A stretch of DNA of 64,000 nt from Aurantibacter_A sp039941195 (GTDB taxonomy: Bacteria; Bacteroidota; Bacteroidia; Flavobacteriales; Flavobacteriaceae), in the NCBI RefSeq assembly GCF_039941195.1, contig NZ_JBDVFA010000066.1, forward strand, positions 31,090 to 95,089. Direction: 5' to 3'. Made by a program: the position numbers and the translations under genes. Numbering within the stretch: position 1 is the stretch's first letter; every line of letters begins with the position of its first letter. The notes below the pieces were generated by a model. It made no database searches, had not been told where the DNA came from, and saw only the letters and a program-made list of their open reading frames with translations. Shown one piece after another: positions 16,587 to 25,572 of this stretch.

Positions 16587-18017
16587 CTACTTTTTCTCTC
16601 TTTTTAACACCACCGATTTGGAACCAGTAAGTGGTATTGCACCTTCTGCCCCATTATCTGTGTAACTGGCAGTTAATACCATTAATTCACCCGATTCATT
16701 ATCTTCAGCTTTAATTGCTCCTTTAGCAGGCAAAGAAGGCTTCATTGCATTATCACCACTTAAGGACAAAATATAAGTTGCAATTTGGCGCGTTTCATCA
16801 GAAGTAATATTTGGATGCGCAGGCATCGTTACTTCTCCCCAAACACCAGTTCCACCTTCAGCCATTTTCTTTTGCAAATAGGCCATTGCATTTTTGTCGT
16901 CTTTGTATTTATCAGCAACCGCCTTGTAATTAGGTCCTATTGAAGCTTCCGCCTCTTTATGGCATGTTTTACAATCCATCGCTTGTGTAAGTGCTTTTCC
17001 TGTAACTGTAGCCGAAACTTGTTGATGCCCTAAAGACATCGCTGCTTCATCCATTCCTTCTAAATAATCAACAGAAACAAAAATATTATCTTCGTTAATT
17101 TCCTCTCCTTCAACATCTGTTACGGACACCTCATAATGAACAATTTGTCCTGGCACATAAAAAGTTGAATTTCCACCTTTTATATCGATGTTTAAAACAG
17201 GCCTAGAATTACCGGCTACAATTGTAGTGATAGAGCTCTTTGCAGACTCACCCTGATTATCTTTTACTTCTACAGAAACTTTATAATCTCCAGCTTCAGC
17301 ATACGTATGAGAAATTTTCGGTTCCGAAGTTTCCTGTGTTTCACCATTTCCTAAATTCCACACATAACTTAAAGCATCCCCTTCGCGATCCATTGCTTCA
17401 ACATTAGCGTTAATAGTTAAAGGTAATTTTCCCGAAGTATGATCCACAATCAACTTTTCGATTACCGGTGGTCTATTACCTCCATTATATTCTATATAAC
17501 TTAGTGCCGCATTTTCGTTTGCAGAAAACCAGCCACTACCATACTCCAATAAGTACATACGACCACTAGGCGACATTTCAACATCGATTAGATTATTCAC
17601 TTTAATATCAGAAGCAAAAGGTTCCATTTTATTAAAGCTTCCATCTTCGAATAAAGTAACGGCCATCATCCATCCGCGCATCCATTCGTAAATTATTGTT
17701 TTACCATCATAATAGGATGGCAATTCACCGCCATTTGGATAAAGATCTGAATAAAAGGTAGGACCAGCCATAGCATTTCTACCACCAGTTCCTACTTGTG
17801 GAAACAACGATGTTTCAGCGTATGGATAATAAACATACGACGGAGTAGTTGGCGGTAATTCACGCAAACCAGTATTGTTTTTAGAATCATTAATAGGTTT
17901 TAACGGATCAAAAGCTTCTCCAAACTCCCCTGTTTCATAATTATATGAACGATAAGGGAAATTATTTCCAATAAAAAGTGGCCAACCAAAATTACCTGCT
18001 TTTAAAGCAAGATTCAT
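16587..18017 (-). CDS. C-terminal part of the split gene: propeller end, PKD domain, cytochrome c
   Basis: Begins at an internal Met directly after the amber codon and has no signal peptide, so on its own it would not be exported. The first 170 residues complete the dehydrogenase-like propeller (AGNFGWPLFIGNN, IIYEWMRGWM, IDVEMSPSGRMYLLEYG). A PKD domain follows (about 185-265, with WNLGNGETQETSEPKISHTYAEAGDYKV). The heme motif CKTCH is at about 349-353, with a methionine ligand candidate in VTMPAHPNI, typical of class I cytochrome c. The C-terminus is a short beta-rich tail. Independent translation from Met is possible but unlikely to be functional. Confidence 0.75.
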   Translation of the reverse strand: MNLALKAGNFGWPLFIGNNFPYRSYNYETGEFGEAFDPLKPINDSKNNTGLRELPPTTPSYVYYPYAETSLFPQVGTGGRNAMAGPTFYSDLYPNGGELPSYYDGKTIIYEWMRGWMMAVTLFEDGSFNKMEPFASDIKVNNLIDVEMSPSGRMYLLEYGSGWFSANENAALSYIEYNGGNRPPVIEKLIVDHTSGKLPLTINANVEAMDREGDALSYVWNLGNGETQETSEPKISHTYAEAGDYKVSVEVKDNQGESAKSSITTIVAGNSRPVLNIDIKGGNSTFYVPGQIVHYEVSVTDVEGEEINEDNIFVSVDYLEGMDEAAMSLGHQQVSATVTGKALTQAMDCKTCHKEAEASIGPNYKAVADKYKDDKNAMAYLQKKMAEGGTGVWGEVTMPAHPNITSDETRQIATYILSLSGDNAMKPSLPAKGAIKAEDNESGELMVLTASYTDNGAEGAIPLTGSKSVVLKREKK

Positions 18018-18023
18018 TTCATC

Positions 18024-19601
18024 CTAACCTCTAGGCCCCCTTGTATCCAACGAATCACCTCGAGCATCAGGACCTACTTCTCCCCAAAATAAGTAATTGT
18101 TCTTTGGGTCTACCGAAATACGATATGGGTTTCTATGCCCCATGGTGTAAATTTCTGGTCTTGTTTTTTCGGTACCAACCGGAAATAAATTATCAGTTGG
18201 AATATCATAGCTTCCATCCTCGTTCATTTTAATACGAAGAATTTTTCCTCTTAAATCGTTTGTATTCCCAGAAGAACGACGTGCATCGTATTGTTCATGA
18301 CCTGGATTATCATTTAATGGTGCATATCCATTATTAACATATTTCTCCCCTTTTTCGTTAAAAGGAGTTGCGTTATCACCTGTAGATAAATACAACAAGC
18401 CATCACCACCAAAAGCAATTGAACCTCCCGTATGGCAGCAAATTTCTCTATCAGAATAAACATCCAGTATTTTCTGTTCGGAAGCTAAATCAAACTTACC
18501 ATCAACATATAGAAACCTTGATAATCTATTTACTGATAAGTCACCAGATGGTGCATAATAAATATAAATCCAATGATTCGATTCAAAATTAGGATCCTTT
18601 TGCAAGCCCATTAAACCTTCCTCAGCATTTACACCGGGCGTATGCAAGGTTTTATCATAAACAGAAAGCTTAGCTATTTCAGTAATTTCTTGTGTTTCGG
18701 CATTGTATCGTAAAATTTCTCCACGTCTTTGACCGATTAGCACATCATTATTTGCTAAAATTGTCATTTCTGTTGGTTCAAAAAACTCGCCTTCGGCTAA
18801 AGTTATTTTTGAAAAACGATCAACATCTGGTGGTATTTGAGTTGTAGCTTTACTATAATCTAATTTTGCGTTTTCACCAATTGCATATTGAATTCCACCC
18901 AACAAATGCTTTAAAAAGGCTTCTTCTCCATAGGTTTCATCTGTATGACCAGCTCCGGTATAAAAAGCACGTCCTCCATCATATTCATGATACCATGCAA
19001 ATGGATGGTTTTCGCCATTCTTCCCTCCTTCATAAGTTGATTCATCTACTGTCATTAAAATATTTACATCTGGGTTTATGTTTTTATAATTGTAAATTTC
19101 ATCTGCACGATGCCAAACATCTTCTGCAAAATGTTTTGTTGCAATAAAATTTTTGTCCTTTATAATAAAATCAGCTTCTGGTGTACCGGCTGGATGACTC
19201 AGAAATTGCGCTCCTACCAATTTGGTATACCAACCCCAATCGTACTCCGTATCCGTAGCTGCATGTACTCCAATGTACCCTCCGCCAGATTGAATGTAAC
19301 GTTCAAAGGCAGCCTCTTGCTTATGGTCAAGTACGTTCATAGTAGTACTCAAAAAGATTATCGCCGAATATTGTTTAAGGTTATCTTCGTTAAAGTGATC
19401 TGAATTTTTGGTAGTATCCACTTCAAATCCATTTTCGGCTCCCAATTTTTGAATAGCAGCGATTCCCGTTGGAATAGAGGCATGTTTAAATCCCATTGTT
19501 TTAGAAAAAACCAAAACTTTAGGTTTTCCCTCGCGTTTATTACCACAAGAAGTAATTAGGAGACCTAAAACTAATGTGATAGCTAAAAATATTTTTCGCA
19601 T
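18024..19601 (-). CDS. N-terminal part of the split gene: ThuA domain plus start of sugar-dehydrogenase-like propeller
   Basis: 525-residue lipoprotein fragment. The signal peptide ends with a lipobox (LLITSC). Residues about 30-245 are a ThuA-like domain (VLVFSKTMGFKHASIPTG, GGGYIGVHAATDTEYDWGWY, ENHPFAWYHEYDGGRAFYTGAGHTDETY), a class I glutamine-amidotransferase-like fold linked to sugar utilisation. From about 255 a PQQ-sugar-dehydrogenase-like propeller begins (GLMGLQKDPNF, GGSIAFGGDGLLYLSTGDN, DLRGKILRI). It stops at TAG in the middle of the propeller, so as it stands the enzyme lacks blades, PKD and heme. Confidence 0.8.
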   Translation of the reverse strand: MRKIFLAITLVLGLLITSCGNKREGKPKVLVFSKTMGFKHASIPTGIAAIQKLGAENGFEVDTTKNSDHFNEDNLKQYSAIIFLSTTMNVLDHKQEAAFERYIQSGGGYIGVHAATDTEYDWGWYTKLVGAQFLSHPAGTPEADFIIKDKNFIATKHFAEDVWHRADEIYNYKNINPDVNILMTVDESTYEGGKNGENHPFAWYHEYDGGRAFYTGAGHTDETYGEEAFLKHLLGGIQYAIGENAKLDYSKATTQIPPDVDRFSKITLAEGEFFEPTEMTILANNDVLIGQRRGEILRYNAETQEITEIAKLSVYDKTLHTPGVNAEEGLMGLQKDPNFESNHWIYIYYAPSGDLSVNRLSRFLYVDGKFDLASEQKILDVYSDREICCHTGGSIAFGGDGLLYLSTGDNATPFNEKGEKYVNNGYAPLNDNPGHEQYDARRSSGNTNDLRGKILRIKMNEDGSYDIPTDNLFPVGTEKTRPEIYTMGHRNPYRISVDPKNNYLFWGEVGPDARGDSLDTRGPRG

Positions 19602-19711
19602 GTTTTTAAATTAAGTTGTTTTAGTTGAATCTCTAAATGTAATACATCTGCACCCTTTTCACCAAATCAGTACTGTTATATGTAGTATTTTTATGGACAA
19701 TTTTAATATAA

Positions 19712-20287
19712 ATGAAAGGATCTCAAGAATATTATTTTAAAAATCAATTGGAATTTAGAATGTGGCTTCATGAAAATCACACGCAATCTGAGGGTGTTTT
19801 TTTGATTTTTTACAAAGTTGAACACGAAATGGAAAGCATGCGATGGGAAGAGGCAGTACGTGTTGCCCTATGTTATGGGTGGATTGATAGTACTGTAAAA
19901 AGCCTTGGTAATGGAAAACGTCGACAATACTTTTGTCAAAGAAAATCCAAAAGCGTTTGGAGCAAAGTCAATAAGGATCATATTAAAGAACTCACTGCTG
20001 AAAAGTTAATGCACAAAAGTGGCTTAAATTCAATAAAAATTGCAAAAGAAAATGGTTCTTGGAAAGCTTTAGACGATGTTGAAAAAGGAGTAATTCCTAG
20101 TGAATTACAAATTGCTTTCGACGAAAACCCTACTGCTTTTTCTAATTTCAATAACTTTACTCGAAGTCAACGTAAAAGCTATTTGTATTGGTTAAATCAA
20201 GCGAAACGTGAAGCTACCAAAGAAAAGCGTATAACTGAAATTATTAAACTTTGTTCAAATAATATAAAATATAGAAATACTTGGTAA
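19712..20287 (+). CDS. YdeI/OmpD-associated-like protein
   Basis: 191-residue cytoplasmic protein. The start YYFKNQLEFRMWLHENHTQSEGVFLIFYK and the block WEEAVRVALCYGWIDSTVKS resemble the YdeI/OmdA family, as does the C-terminal part with FTRSQRKSYLYWLNQAKREATKEKRI. The family has been tied to polymyxin or bacteriocin tolerance in enterobacteria but no biochemical function is settled. It lies alone between a convergent MFS gene and the divergent split ThuA gene. A second, shorter family member occurs at 23645. Confidence 0.75.
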   Translation: MKGSQEYYFKNQLEFRMWLHENHTQSEGVFLIFYKVEHEMESMRWEEAVRVALCYGWIDSTVKSLGNGKRRQYFCQRKSKSVWSKVNKDHIKELTAEKLMHKSGLNSIKIAKENGSWKALDDVEKGVIPSELQIAFDENPTAFSNFNNFTRSQRKSYLYWLNQAKREATKEKRITEIIKLCSNNIKYRNTW

Positions 20288-20328
20288 TTAGTTTAATCAT
20301 TTGAAAACCGGTGCCTAAATTACAACCA

Positions 20329-21579
20329 TTATCTTTTATTATAAATTCTAAAATATTGTAAGGCAGCAAGTCCACCTATTACTGAAAAGCCCACCAGCAT
20401 TAAAAAAACATATTGAAAACCTAATTCACCAGGGTACGTATCCAGCAGATAACCATAAACTAAACCTGCAAAAATATCTGGTGTGAATCCAACTACTGAA
20501 ATTAAACCTACCGCTGTTCCTGTGTAAATTAAAGGTATACGACCTTCTTCCATTACTGCAAAATATAAAGCTCGTGCTGCGTACACACCAGTAGCGATAA
20601 CTACAACGGAAAGTAAAAATAAAGCAGTATTAGTTGGCTCAATAAGGCCAATAGCAAAGAGTAAACCACCTATTACAGCAATTGCAAAACTACAGACCAA
20701 ACTAAGGGAAATTTTAAAACGATCAATTACTAACCCTACTACAACACCAACTGCTGGTCGAAGAAATTGAAGAAAAGTTCCTACTTGACCAGATTTCACT
20801 TGATCGTAGTGCATAACCTCATTAGCGTATTGCGACAAAATATCGGTGATTTTATAACCAACATAGGCACACAAAATAATAACCATTAATAATTTAACTG
20901 CTGGCAATTTAAAGACAATAGCTATTTGTTCAACTGTAATTTTTTCAATCTGGATTTCTTTTTCTTCAACCCCCGACTTCATAAAAAACCATGTAAGACA
21001 ACCAATAATACTAATTATTATAGCAGAAGAATAAATTACCTTTTTAAAAGCTAATTGTCGACTTTCCAAAGAAGCAACATCAACATTATCCACTATAAAA
21101 AACAAAAAAACAAGTACTCCTAACAAGCCAAATAAAGCACCTGTTAAGCCTCTTCCTCCATCTAAAAACCCAAATGCTCTACCCTGAGAGTTGGCACCAC
21201 CCCATACTCTAGTCGCCTTAATCATTGGTGCCCAAAAGAGAAATATAGTTGTAAAACCCCAGTAGCCATATAAGACTCTAAGCACTAAATAAGAAGGAAA
21301 TGTTGCAAAAAGCAACCCACCAAAAGCAGTCATCCATAGCGCGATTGCCATTAATTTTCGTGGAGGGTAACGATCGGCTAGTGGTCCACCGAACAAATAA
21401 GATACAACTGCAACAATGCCATAAACAAAAAAACAAAACCCAAGTTGAACATTATCCAGTTGAAACACCTCCAAAACAGTAGGTCTAAATATTCTTGGTA
21501 GCACAAAGGGAAGGATAAAAACTGCTTCGCCTGCTAGTATTAATAAAGCAAGATAAACCCAACTGACCGTTTGTTTCAT
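20329..21579 (-). CDS. MFS transporter
   Basis: 416-residue inner-membrane protein with about twelve hydrophobic segments in two six-helix halves separated by a charged loop (MKSGVEEKEIQIEKI) near residue 210. The loop between helices 2 and 3 carries the major-facilitator motif as GGPLADRYPPRK. Features such as WGGANSQGRAFGFLDGGRGL resemble sugar-phosphate or dicarboxylate-type MFS porters. The substrate cannot be told from sequence. It stands as a single gene, convergent with the YdeI-like gene and divergent from the DUF2490 gene. Confidence 0.85.
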   Translation of the reverse strand: MKQTVSWVYLALLILAGEAVFILPFVLPRIFRPTVLEVFQLDNVQLGFCFFVYGIVAVVSYLFGGPLADRYPPRKLMAIALWMTAFGGLLFATFPSYLVLRVLYGYWGFTTIFLFWAPMIKATRVWGGANSQGRAFGFLDGGRGLTGALFGLLGVLVFLFFIVDNVDVASLESRQLAFKKVIYSSAIIISIIGCLTWFFMKSGVEEKEIQIEKITVEQIAIVFKLPAVKLLMVIILCAYVGYKITDILSQYANEVMHYDQVKSGQVGTFLQFLRPAVGVVVGLVIDRFKISLSLVCSFAIAVIGGLLFAIGLIEPTNTALFLLSVVVIATGVYAARALYFAVMEEGRIPLIYTGTAVGLISVVGFTPDIFAGLVYGYLLDTYPGELGFQYVFLMLVGFSVIGGLAALQYFRIYNKR

Positions 21580-21745
21580 AAGTGCTAAAAATACTTAAAA
21601 TAAACGGGCAAATAATTTATGTGAAAATCAATATTCAGAACTAAATTTTATAGAACTTAAAGTTTTTGATATCTTTAAATCGATTGCTAATAATCAATAA
21701 TTATCCTTTTTATTTTTAAAAAGGATTTACTTTTTAAAACGTTAT

Positions 21746-22450
21746 ATGAAACACTTTTTTTTAATTATTGTATTAATCTTTAGTGCTAAAACTTTTGCTC
21801 AAGAAAATGGTGAGAAAAAATTAGGCTCTTGGCATATGTATTTTGGAACTACAAAAATTGCTAATAAATTAAGTATTCATACAGAGGCCCAATTGCGGTA
21901 CTACGAACAGGGCAAAAATTTTAATCAACTGTTATTACGTACGGGTTTAAATTATCATATTAGTTCAACCGCTATTGTAACAGGTGGATATGGCTATATT
22001 CCAACAGATGGCACTTTTGAAGAATTTCCTGATGAAATAAATTCTAAAGAACATCGCATTTTCGAACAGTTAATTTTGAAAAATAAAATATCCAATGTTG
22101 CTTTTGAGCATCGGTACCGGTTGGAACAACGTTTTCTAAATTTTGGAGATAGTAATGACACCCAACATAGAGCAAGATATAGACTTCAAGTAACAGTTCC
22201 ATTGTCTAAAATTGTCTTTTTAAATTTTTATGATGAAATTTTTCTGAATCTTCAAGATGAAGTATTCTCGCAAAATAGATTGTACGGAGCCTTAGGTTTT
22301 AAAGTGTTTCAAAACATTTCGCTCCAAGTTGGCTATTTAAAAAACCATTTTAAATCTGCACATTTTGACCGCTTACAGATAGGAGTCTTTATAAATACCG
22401 ACTTAAGTAAAAGCAACAAAAATAAAGCCAATGAATCTTCAAAAAATTGA
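21746..22450 (+). CDS. DUF2490 family secreted protein
   Basis: 234 residues beginning with a signal peptide (MKHFFLIIVLIFSAKTFAQE). The body alternates polar and aromatic residues in strands (LGSWHMYFGTTKI, IHTEAQLRYYE, LLLRTGLNYHI, FEHRYRLEQRF), typical of an outer-membrane beta-barrel of the DUF2490 family. The C-terminus ends in a lysine/asparagine-rich tail. Its last 20 bases overlap the next gene, suggesting translational coupling. Function unknown. Confidence 0.8.
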   Translation: MKHFFLIIVLIFSAKTFAQENGEKKLGSWHMYFGTTKIANKLSIHTEAQLRYYEQGKNFNQLLLRTGLNYHISSTAIVTGGYGYIPTDGTFEEFPDEINSKEHRIFEQLILKNKISNVAFEHRYRLEQRFLNFGDSNDTQHRARYRLQVTVPLSKIVFLNFYDEIFLNLQDEVFSQNRLYGALGFKVFQNISLQVGYLKNHFKSAHFDRLQIGVFINTDLSKSNKNKANESSKN

Positions 22451-23645
22451 ATTTGAAAATGCAGAAGGACAATTATTAAAAGGTAGGTTAGAATTACCTC
22501 TAAATCAAGAACCGCATAACTTTGTAATTTTTGCACATTGTTTTACATGCAACAAAAACTTTTCAGCGGTTAGAAATATTAGTAGAGCCTTAACTGCTAA
22601 AGGATTTGGCGTTTTGCGCTTCGATTTTACAGGTCTTGGAGATAGCGAAGGCGATTTTGAAGACACAAATTTTTCCGGAAATATTGAAGACCTTATTGCA
22701 GCATCAAGTTATTTATCTGCAAACTACCAAGCCCCTACTCTTTTAGTCGGACATTCATTAGGTGGTGCAGCGGTAATTTTCGCAGCAGATAGAATTAAAT
22801 CCATCAAAGCGATTGCTACAGTAGGCGCTCCTTCAAACCCTACTCATGTAAAACACTTATTTAAAAGTGATTTAAATGAGATAAATACTTCGGGTCTTGC
22901 AAAAGTTAATTTAAGCGGCAGAGATTTTACCATAAAAAAGCAATTTTTAAATGACTTAGAATCCAATTCTTTACCTGAAGTTGCTAAAAATTTGAGGAAA
23001 GCACTTTTAATAATGCACGCTCCACAAGACAATACCGTTGGAATAATTAATGCTGAAGAAATCTATCAGGCAGCCAGACATCCTAAGAGCTTTGTTTCGT
23101 TAGATGGTGCCGACCATTTATTAATGAATAAAAAAGATTCAATTTACGCTGGGGAAGTTATTGCAGGTTGGGCTAAAAGATATGTGGTAATTCCAGATAA
23201 TATTCAGTTACAAACTAAACATCAAGTTGTTGCAAGTCTTGATGAAAATGATGGTTTTACAACTACCATGAAAGTAGGAAATCACAATATGTTGGCTGAC
23301 GAACCTATATCTTTTGGTGGCAATGATTATGGGCCATCACCATATGAATTTGTTTCAGCAGGTCTTTCTGCATGTACAGCCATGACTGTGCAGATGTACG
23401 TAAAAAGAAAAGGATGGGATTTGGAAAATATTGAAGTACATACATCTTATGGTAAAGCACACGCTGAAGATTGTGAGAACTGCGAATCTGACAGCGCAAA
23501 AATAGACACTTTTAACAGGGAAATTAAATTGACAGGAAATCTGGATGAAAAACAAAAAGCTAGAATATTACAGATTGCCGATAAATGCCCTATTCACAAA
23601 ACATTACATAGTAAAACTCAAGTAATCACAAGATTAATAACCTAA
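22431..23645 (+). CDS. Bifunctional alpha/beta hydrolase - OsmC family protein
   Basis: 404-residue fusion. Residues 1-250 are an alpha/beta hydrolase: oxyanion region FAHCFTCNKNF, nucleophile elbow GHSLGG near 105-110, and HAPQDNTVG and GADHLLM carrying the acid and histidine. Residues 265-404 are an OsmC/Ohr domain with SAGLSACTAMTVQMY and CPIHKTL holding the redox cysteines; OsmC proteins reduce organic hydroperoxides. The fusion suggests an esterase step linked to peroxide detoxification, but the substrate is unknown. It overlaps the upstream DUF2490 gene and touches the next gene at TAATG. Confidence 0.9.
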   Translation: MNLQKIEFENAEGQLLKGRLELPLNQEPHNFVIFAHCFTCNKNFSAVRNISRALTAKGFGVLRFDFTGLGDSEGDFEDTNFSGNIEDLIAASSYLSANYQAPTLLVGHSLGGAAVIFAADRIKSIKAIATVGAPSNPTHVKHLFKSDLNEINTSGLAKVNLSGRDFTIKKQFLNDLESNSLPEVAKNLRKALLIMHAPQDNTVGIINAEEIYQAARHPKSFVSLDGADHLLMNKKDSIYAGEVIAGWAKRYVVIPDNIQLQTKHQVVASLDENDGFTTTMKVGNHNMLADEPISFGGNDYGPSPYEFVSAGLSACTAMTVQMYVKRKGWDLENIEVHTSYGKAHAEDCENCESDSAKIDTFNREIKLTGNLDEKQKARILQIADKCPIHKTLHSKTQVITRLIT

Positions 23646-24130
23646 TGAAGAGTAAGGTTTTTGATATTTCAATTACCGGCAAATATTTTGCGCTACATTT
23701 ACCAGAAGGAGTGGTACAGCCCTTTCTTGAAAAAAATCTTAAGCGTGTAAAGGTTATAGCCCGTTTTCATAAAAATGAAATTACTTTTTATGGCGCCATT
23801 CAAAAAAGAAAAAATAATTTCTACATGATGTTTGGGAAACGCTACCAACAAGAATTACGAGTTTCTGAAAATGACATTTTTCAATTACAATTTTTTGAAG
23901 ACCAATCAAAATACGGAGTTGAAATGCCCGAAGAAATGGAGGCAGTACTACAAAGCGATTTTAATGCGAGTGAAATTTTTGAATCCTTTACAGCTGGGAA
24001 GAAACGTGGACTTATTTATGGAATTTTGAGCTACAAAAATTCACAAACTAAAATTGACAAATCATTAATACTATGCGAGAATCTAAAAAGAGGCATTCGT
24101 AAGAATACGGATTTACTAAAATCATTTTAG
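23645..24130 (+). CDS. DUF1905 / YdeI-like small protein
   Basis: 161 residues. The N-terminal half looks like a DUF1905-type beta-barrel (SITGKYFALHLPEGVVQPFLEK, YGAIQKRKNNFYMMFGKRY), and the C-terminal segment FESFTAGKKRGLIYGI resembles the YdeI/OmdA helical motif. The ATG overlaps the stop of the hydrolase-OsmC gene by one base, so it is the third gene of a tightly coupled unit starting at 21746. Function unknown. Confidence 0.7.
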   Translation: MKSKVFDISITGKYFALHLPEGVVQPFLEKNLKRVKVIARFHKNEITFYGAIQKRKNNFYMMFGKRYQQELRVSENDIFQLQFFEDQSKYGVEMPEEMEAVLQSDFNASEIFESFTAGKKRGLIYGILSYKNSQTKIDKSLILCENLKRGIRKNTDLLKSF

Positions 24131-24137
24131 CTCAGCC

Positions 24138-24168
24138 TTGAAATGCTTTTTTATAATACTTAACTTTG
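24138..24168 (+). promoter_or_regulatory. Probable promoter of the YceI-like gene
   Basis: A -33-like TTG (24138-24140) is spaced 20 bases from TAACTTTG (24161-24168), a full match to TAnnTTTG. The ATG follows 57 bases after the -7 element. Confidence 0.5.
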
Positions 24169-24225
24169 ACGTATATCATTATTAATAAAACGCACTAATA
24201 GTACGTGTTAAAACCAATTTAAAGT

Positions 24226-24867
24226 ATGAAAACAATTAAAATGGCTTTGTTAGGCTTAGTTCTAATAGCCTCATACAACTGTAAAGAGATAAAAAAAGAA
24301 GCTAAAGAAGATTTAGAAGCTATAGAAGCTGTTGCTAGTGAGCAATTCAGTTTAGTTCAAGATTCAACCAAAGTAAGCTTTACTGCTTATAAGACTTCTG
24401 AGAAATTACCAGTTGGCGGAACGTTCACTGAGATTAATTTTACAAACAGCAATTCAGGAGCTACAGCTTTAGAAGCACTTAATGGTACAGAGTTTTCAAT
24501 ACCGGTAAGTAGTTTATTTACAAATGATGCCACAGGAACAAGAGATCCTAAGCTTCTTGAATTCTTTTTTGGAGTTATGGAAAACACTACCCTAATTTCT
24601 GGAGTATTTAAAGTTTCGGCTGATGAGAAATCTTCTATTGACGTAACTTTAAATGGTAAAACAGGAAATATTCCTTTAGAAGTAGAAAAAACATCAGATG
24701 ACCGTTACACGTTTAAAGGTGTAATGGAACTTGAAAAGTGGGATGCACTTGATGCGGTAGCTTCTATTAATAAAGCATGTGAAGCTTTACATACAGGTAA
24801 AGATGGTGTTAGCAAAACATGGAGTGATGTAGCTGTACAAGCTGAAGTATTATTGCAAAAAAAGTAA
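24226..24867 (+). CDS. YceI-family lipoprotein
   Basis: 213 residues with a hydrophobic leader ending at Cys19 (LIASYNC), an approximate lipobox, so probably a periplasmic lipoprotein. After a charged linker the YceI domain (from about 40) follows: SLVQDSTKVSFTAYKT, VGGTFTEI, LEFFFGVMENT and a late KWDALDAVASINKACEALH. YceI proteins are lipocalin-like barrels that bind isoprenoid-type lipids. It is separated from the following sigma/anti-sigma pair by a strong terminator, so it is its own transcript but could be part of that regulon. Confidence 0.85.
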   Translation: MKTIKMALLGLVLIASYNCKEIKKEAKEDLEAIEAVASEQFSLVQDSTKVSFTAYKTSEKLPVGGTFTEINFTNSNSGATALEALNGTEFSIPVSSLFTNDATGTRDPKLLEFFFGVMENTTLISGVFKVSADEKSSIDVTLNGKTGNIPLEVEKTSDDRYTFKGVMELEKWDALDAVASINKACEALHTGKDGVSKTWSDVAVQAEVLLQKK

Positions 24868-24902
24868 TTGCTGTTACTCCTCATTAAAGAATATCCGATT
24901 AA

Positions 24903-24928
24903 AAAGGGCTGCCTAATGGCAGCCTTTT
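24903..24928 (+). terminator. Rho-independent terminator after the YceI-like gene
   Basis: GGCTGCC (24907-24913) pairs with GGCAGCC (24918-24924) around a TAAT loop, extended by a G-T wobble and A-T pairs, followed by TTTTATTTT. Confidence 0.88.
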
Positions 24929-25036
24929 ATTTTCCTTCCCATCCATTATTTAGTATTCACGATTTAAGAATAAAGTAGATTTAAAATTGCTTTTTCAACA
25001 AGTTTGGCTACATTAGACATCGCTAGAAAAAGATTT

Positions 25037-25567
25037 ATGCAATTAGAACAATTAATTGAACGTTTTCAATCAAAGGACCCTAGGGCTTTTGAAAAATTGC
25101 ATGGTATGTATTCCGAAAATATTTGCGGAGTCATTAATACAATCGTAAGAAATGATGTAATTGCAGAAGAAATTTGCCAAGATGTTTTCGTAAAAGCATG
25201 GAATAATGCTGAAAAATACAACACATCAAAAGGCAGATTTTTTACTTGGATGTTGAACATAGCTAGAAACGCTGCAATCGACGAACTACGCTCAAAGTCC
25301 CATAAACAACAAAAAAAGAACCTCCCTGTAGATTACTTCGTAGATATTGCAGATGACAATGAGAAAGATGATTTTACAGTTGACAAAAAACGACTTAAAA
25401 GCCTGATTATAAACCTAAAAGAAAAGTGTATAAAAATAATAGACCTTTTATATTTTAAAGGCTACACCCAAAAGGAAGCCTCAGAAGAGCTTGATATTCC
25501 TGTTGGGACTGTAAAAACTAGAAATAGAAGTTGCATCTCACAATTGCGTGAGAATATGAGTAATTAA
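25037..25567 (+). CDS. ECF-type RNA polymerase sigma factor
   Basis: 176 residues from ATG 25037 (an upstream TTG at 25004 adds an unlikely prefix). Region 2 shows IAEEICQDVFVKAWNN and KGRFFTWMLNIARNAAIDELRSK, and region 4 shows LLYFKGYTQKEASEELDIPVGTVKTR with the recognition helix. There is no region 3 or 1.1, as in group 4 (ECF) factors. The next gene, five bases after the stop, is a membrane anti-sigma factor, so activity is controlled by release at the membrane. Targets are unknown. Confidence 0.93.
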   Translation: MQLEQLIERFQSKDPRAFEKLHGMYSENICGVINTIVRNDVIAEEICQDVFVKAWNNAEKYNTSKGRFFTWMLNIARNAAIDELRSKSHKQQKKNLPVDYFVDIADDNEKDDFTVDKKRLKSLIINLKEKCIKIIDLLYFKGYTQKEASEELDIPVGTVKTRNRSCISQLRENMSN

Positions 25568-25572
25568 GTAAG

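Larger units (their letters stand above)
16587..19601 (-). pseudogene. ThuA / glucose-dehydrogenase-like / PKD / cytochrome c lipoprotein gene interrupted by an in-frame TAG
   Basis: Two minus-strand reading frames lie in the same phase, separated by the amber codon at 18024-18026 and two sense codons. Joined, they give a coherent protein of about 1003 residues: lipoprotein signal, ThuA domain, sugar/sorbosone-dehydrogenase-like propeller, PKD domain, and cytochrome c. The stop falls inside the propeller, in ...GDSLDTRGPRG-stop-DEMNLALKAGNFGWP, where homologues, as I recall them, continue with Tyr; TAT or TAC to TAG is one substitution. No frameshift and no other damage is visible, so it is recent, a sequencing error, or read through. 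Confidence 0.75.

Noticed and set aside
18866..19403. Two plus-strand open frames across the ThuA domain
   Set aside because: Antisense to a well-conserved domain; His/Leu-rich shadow translation.
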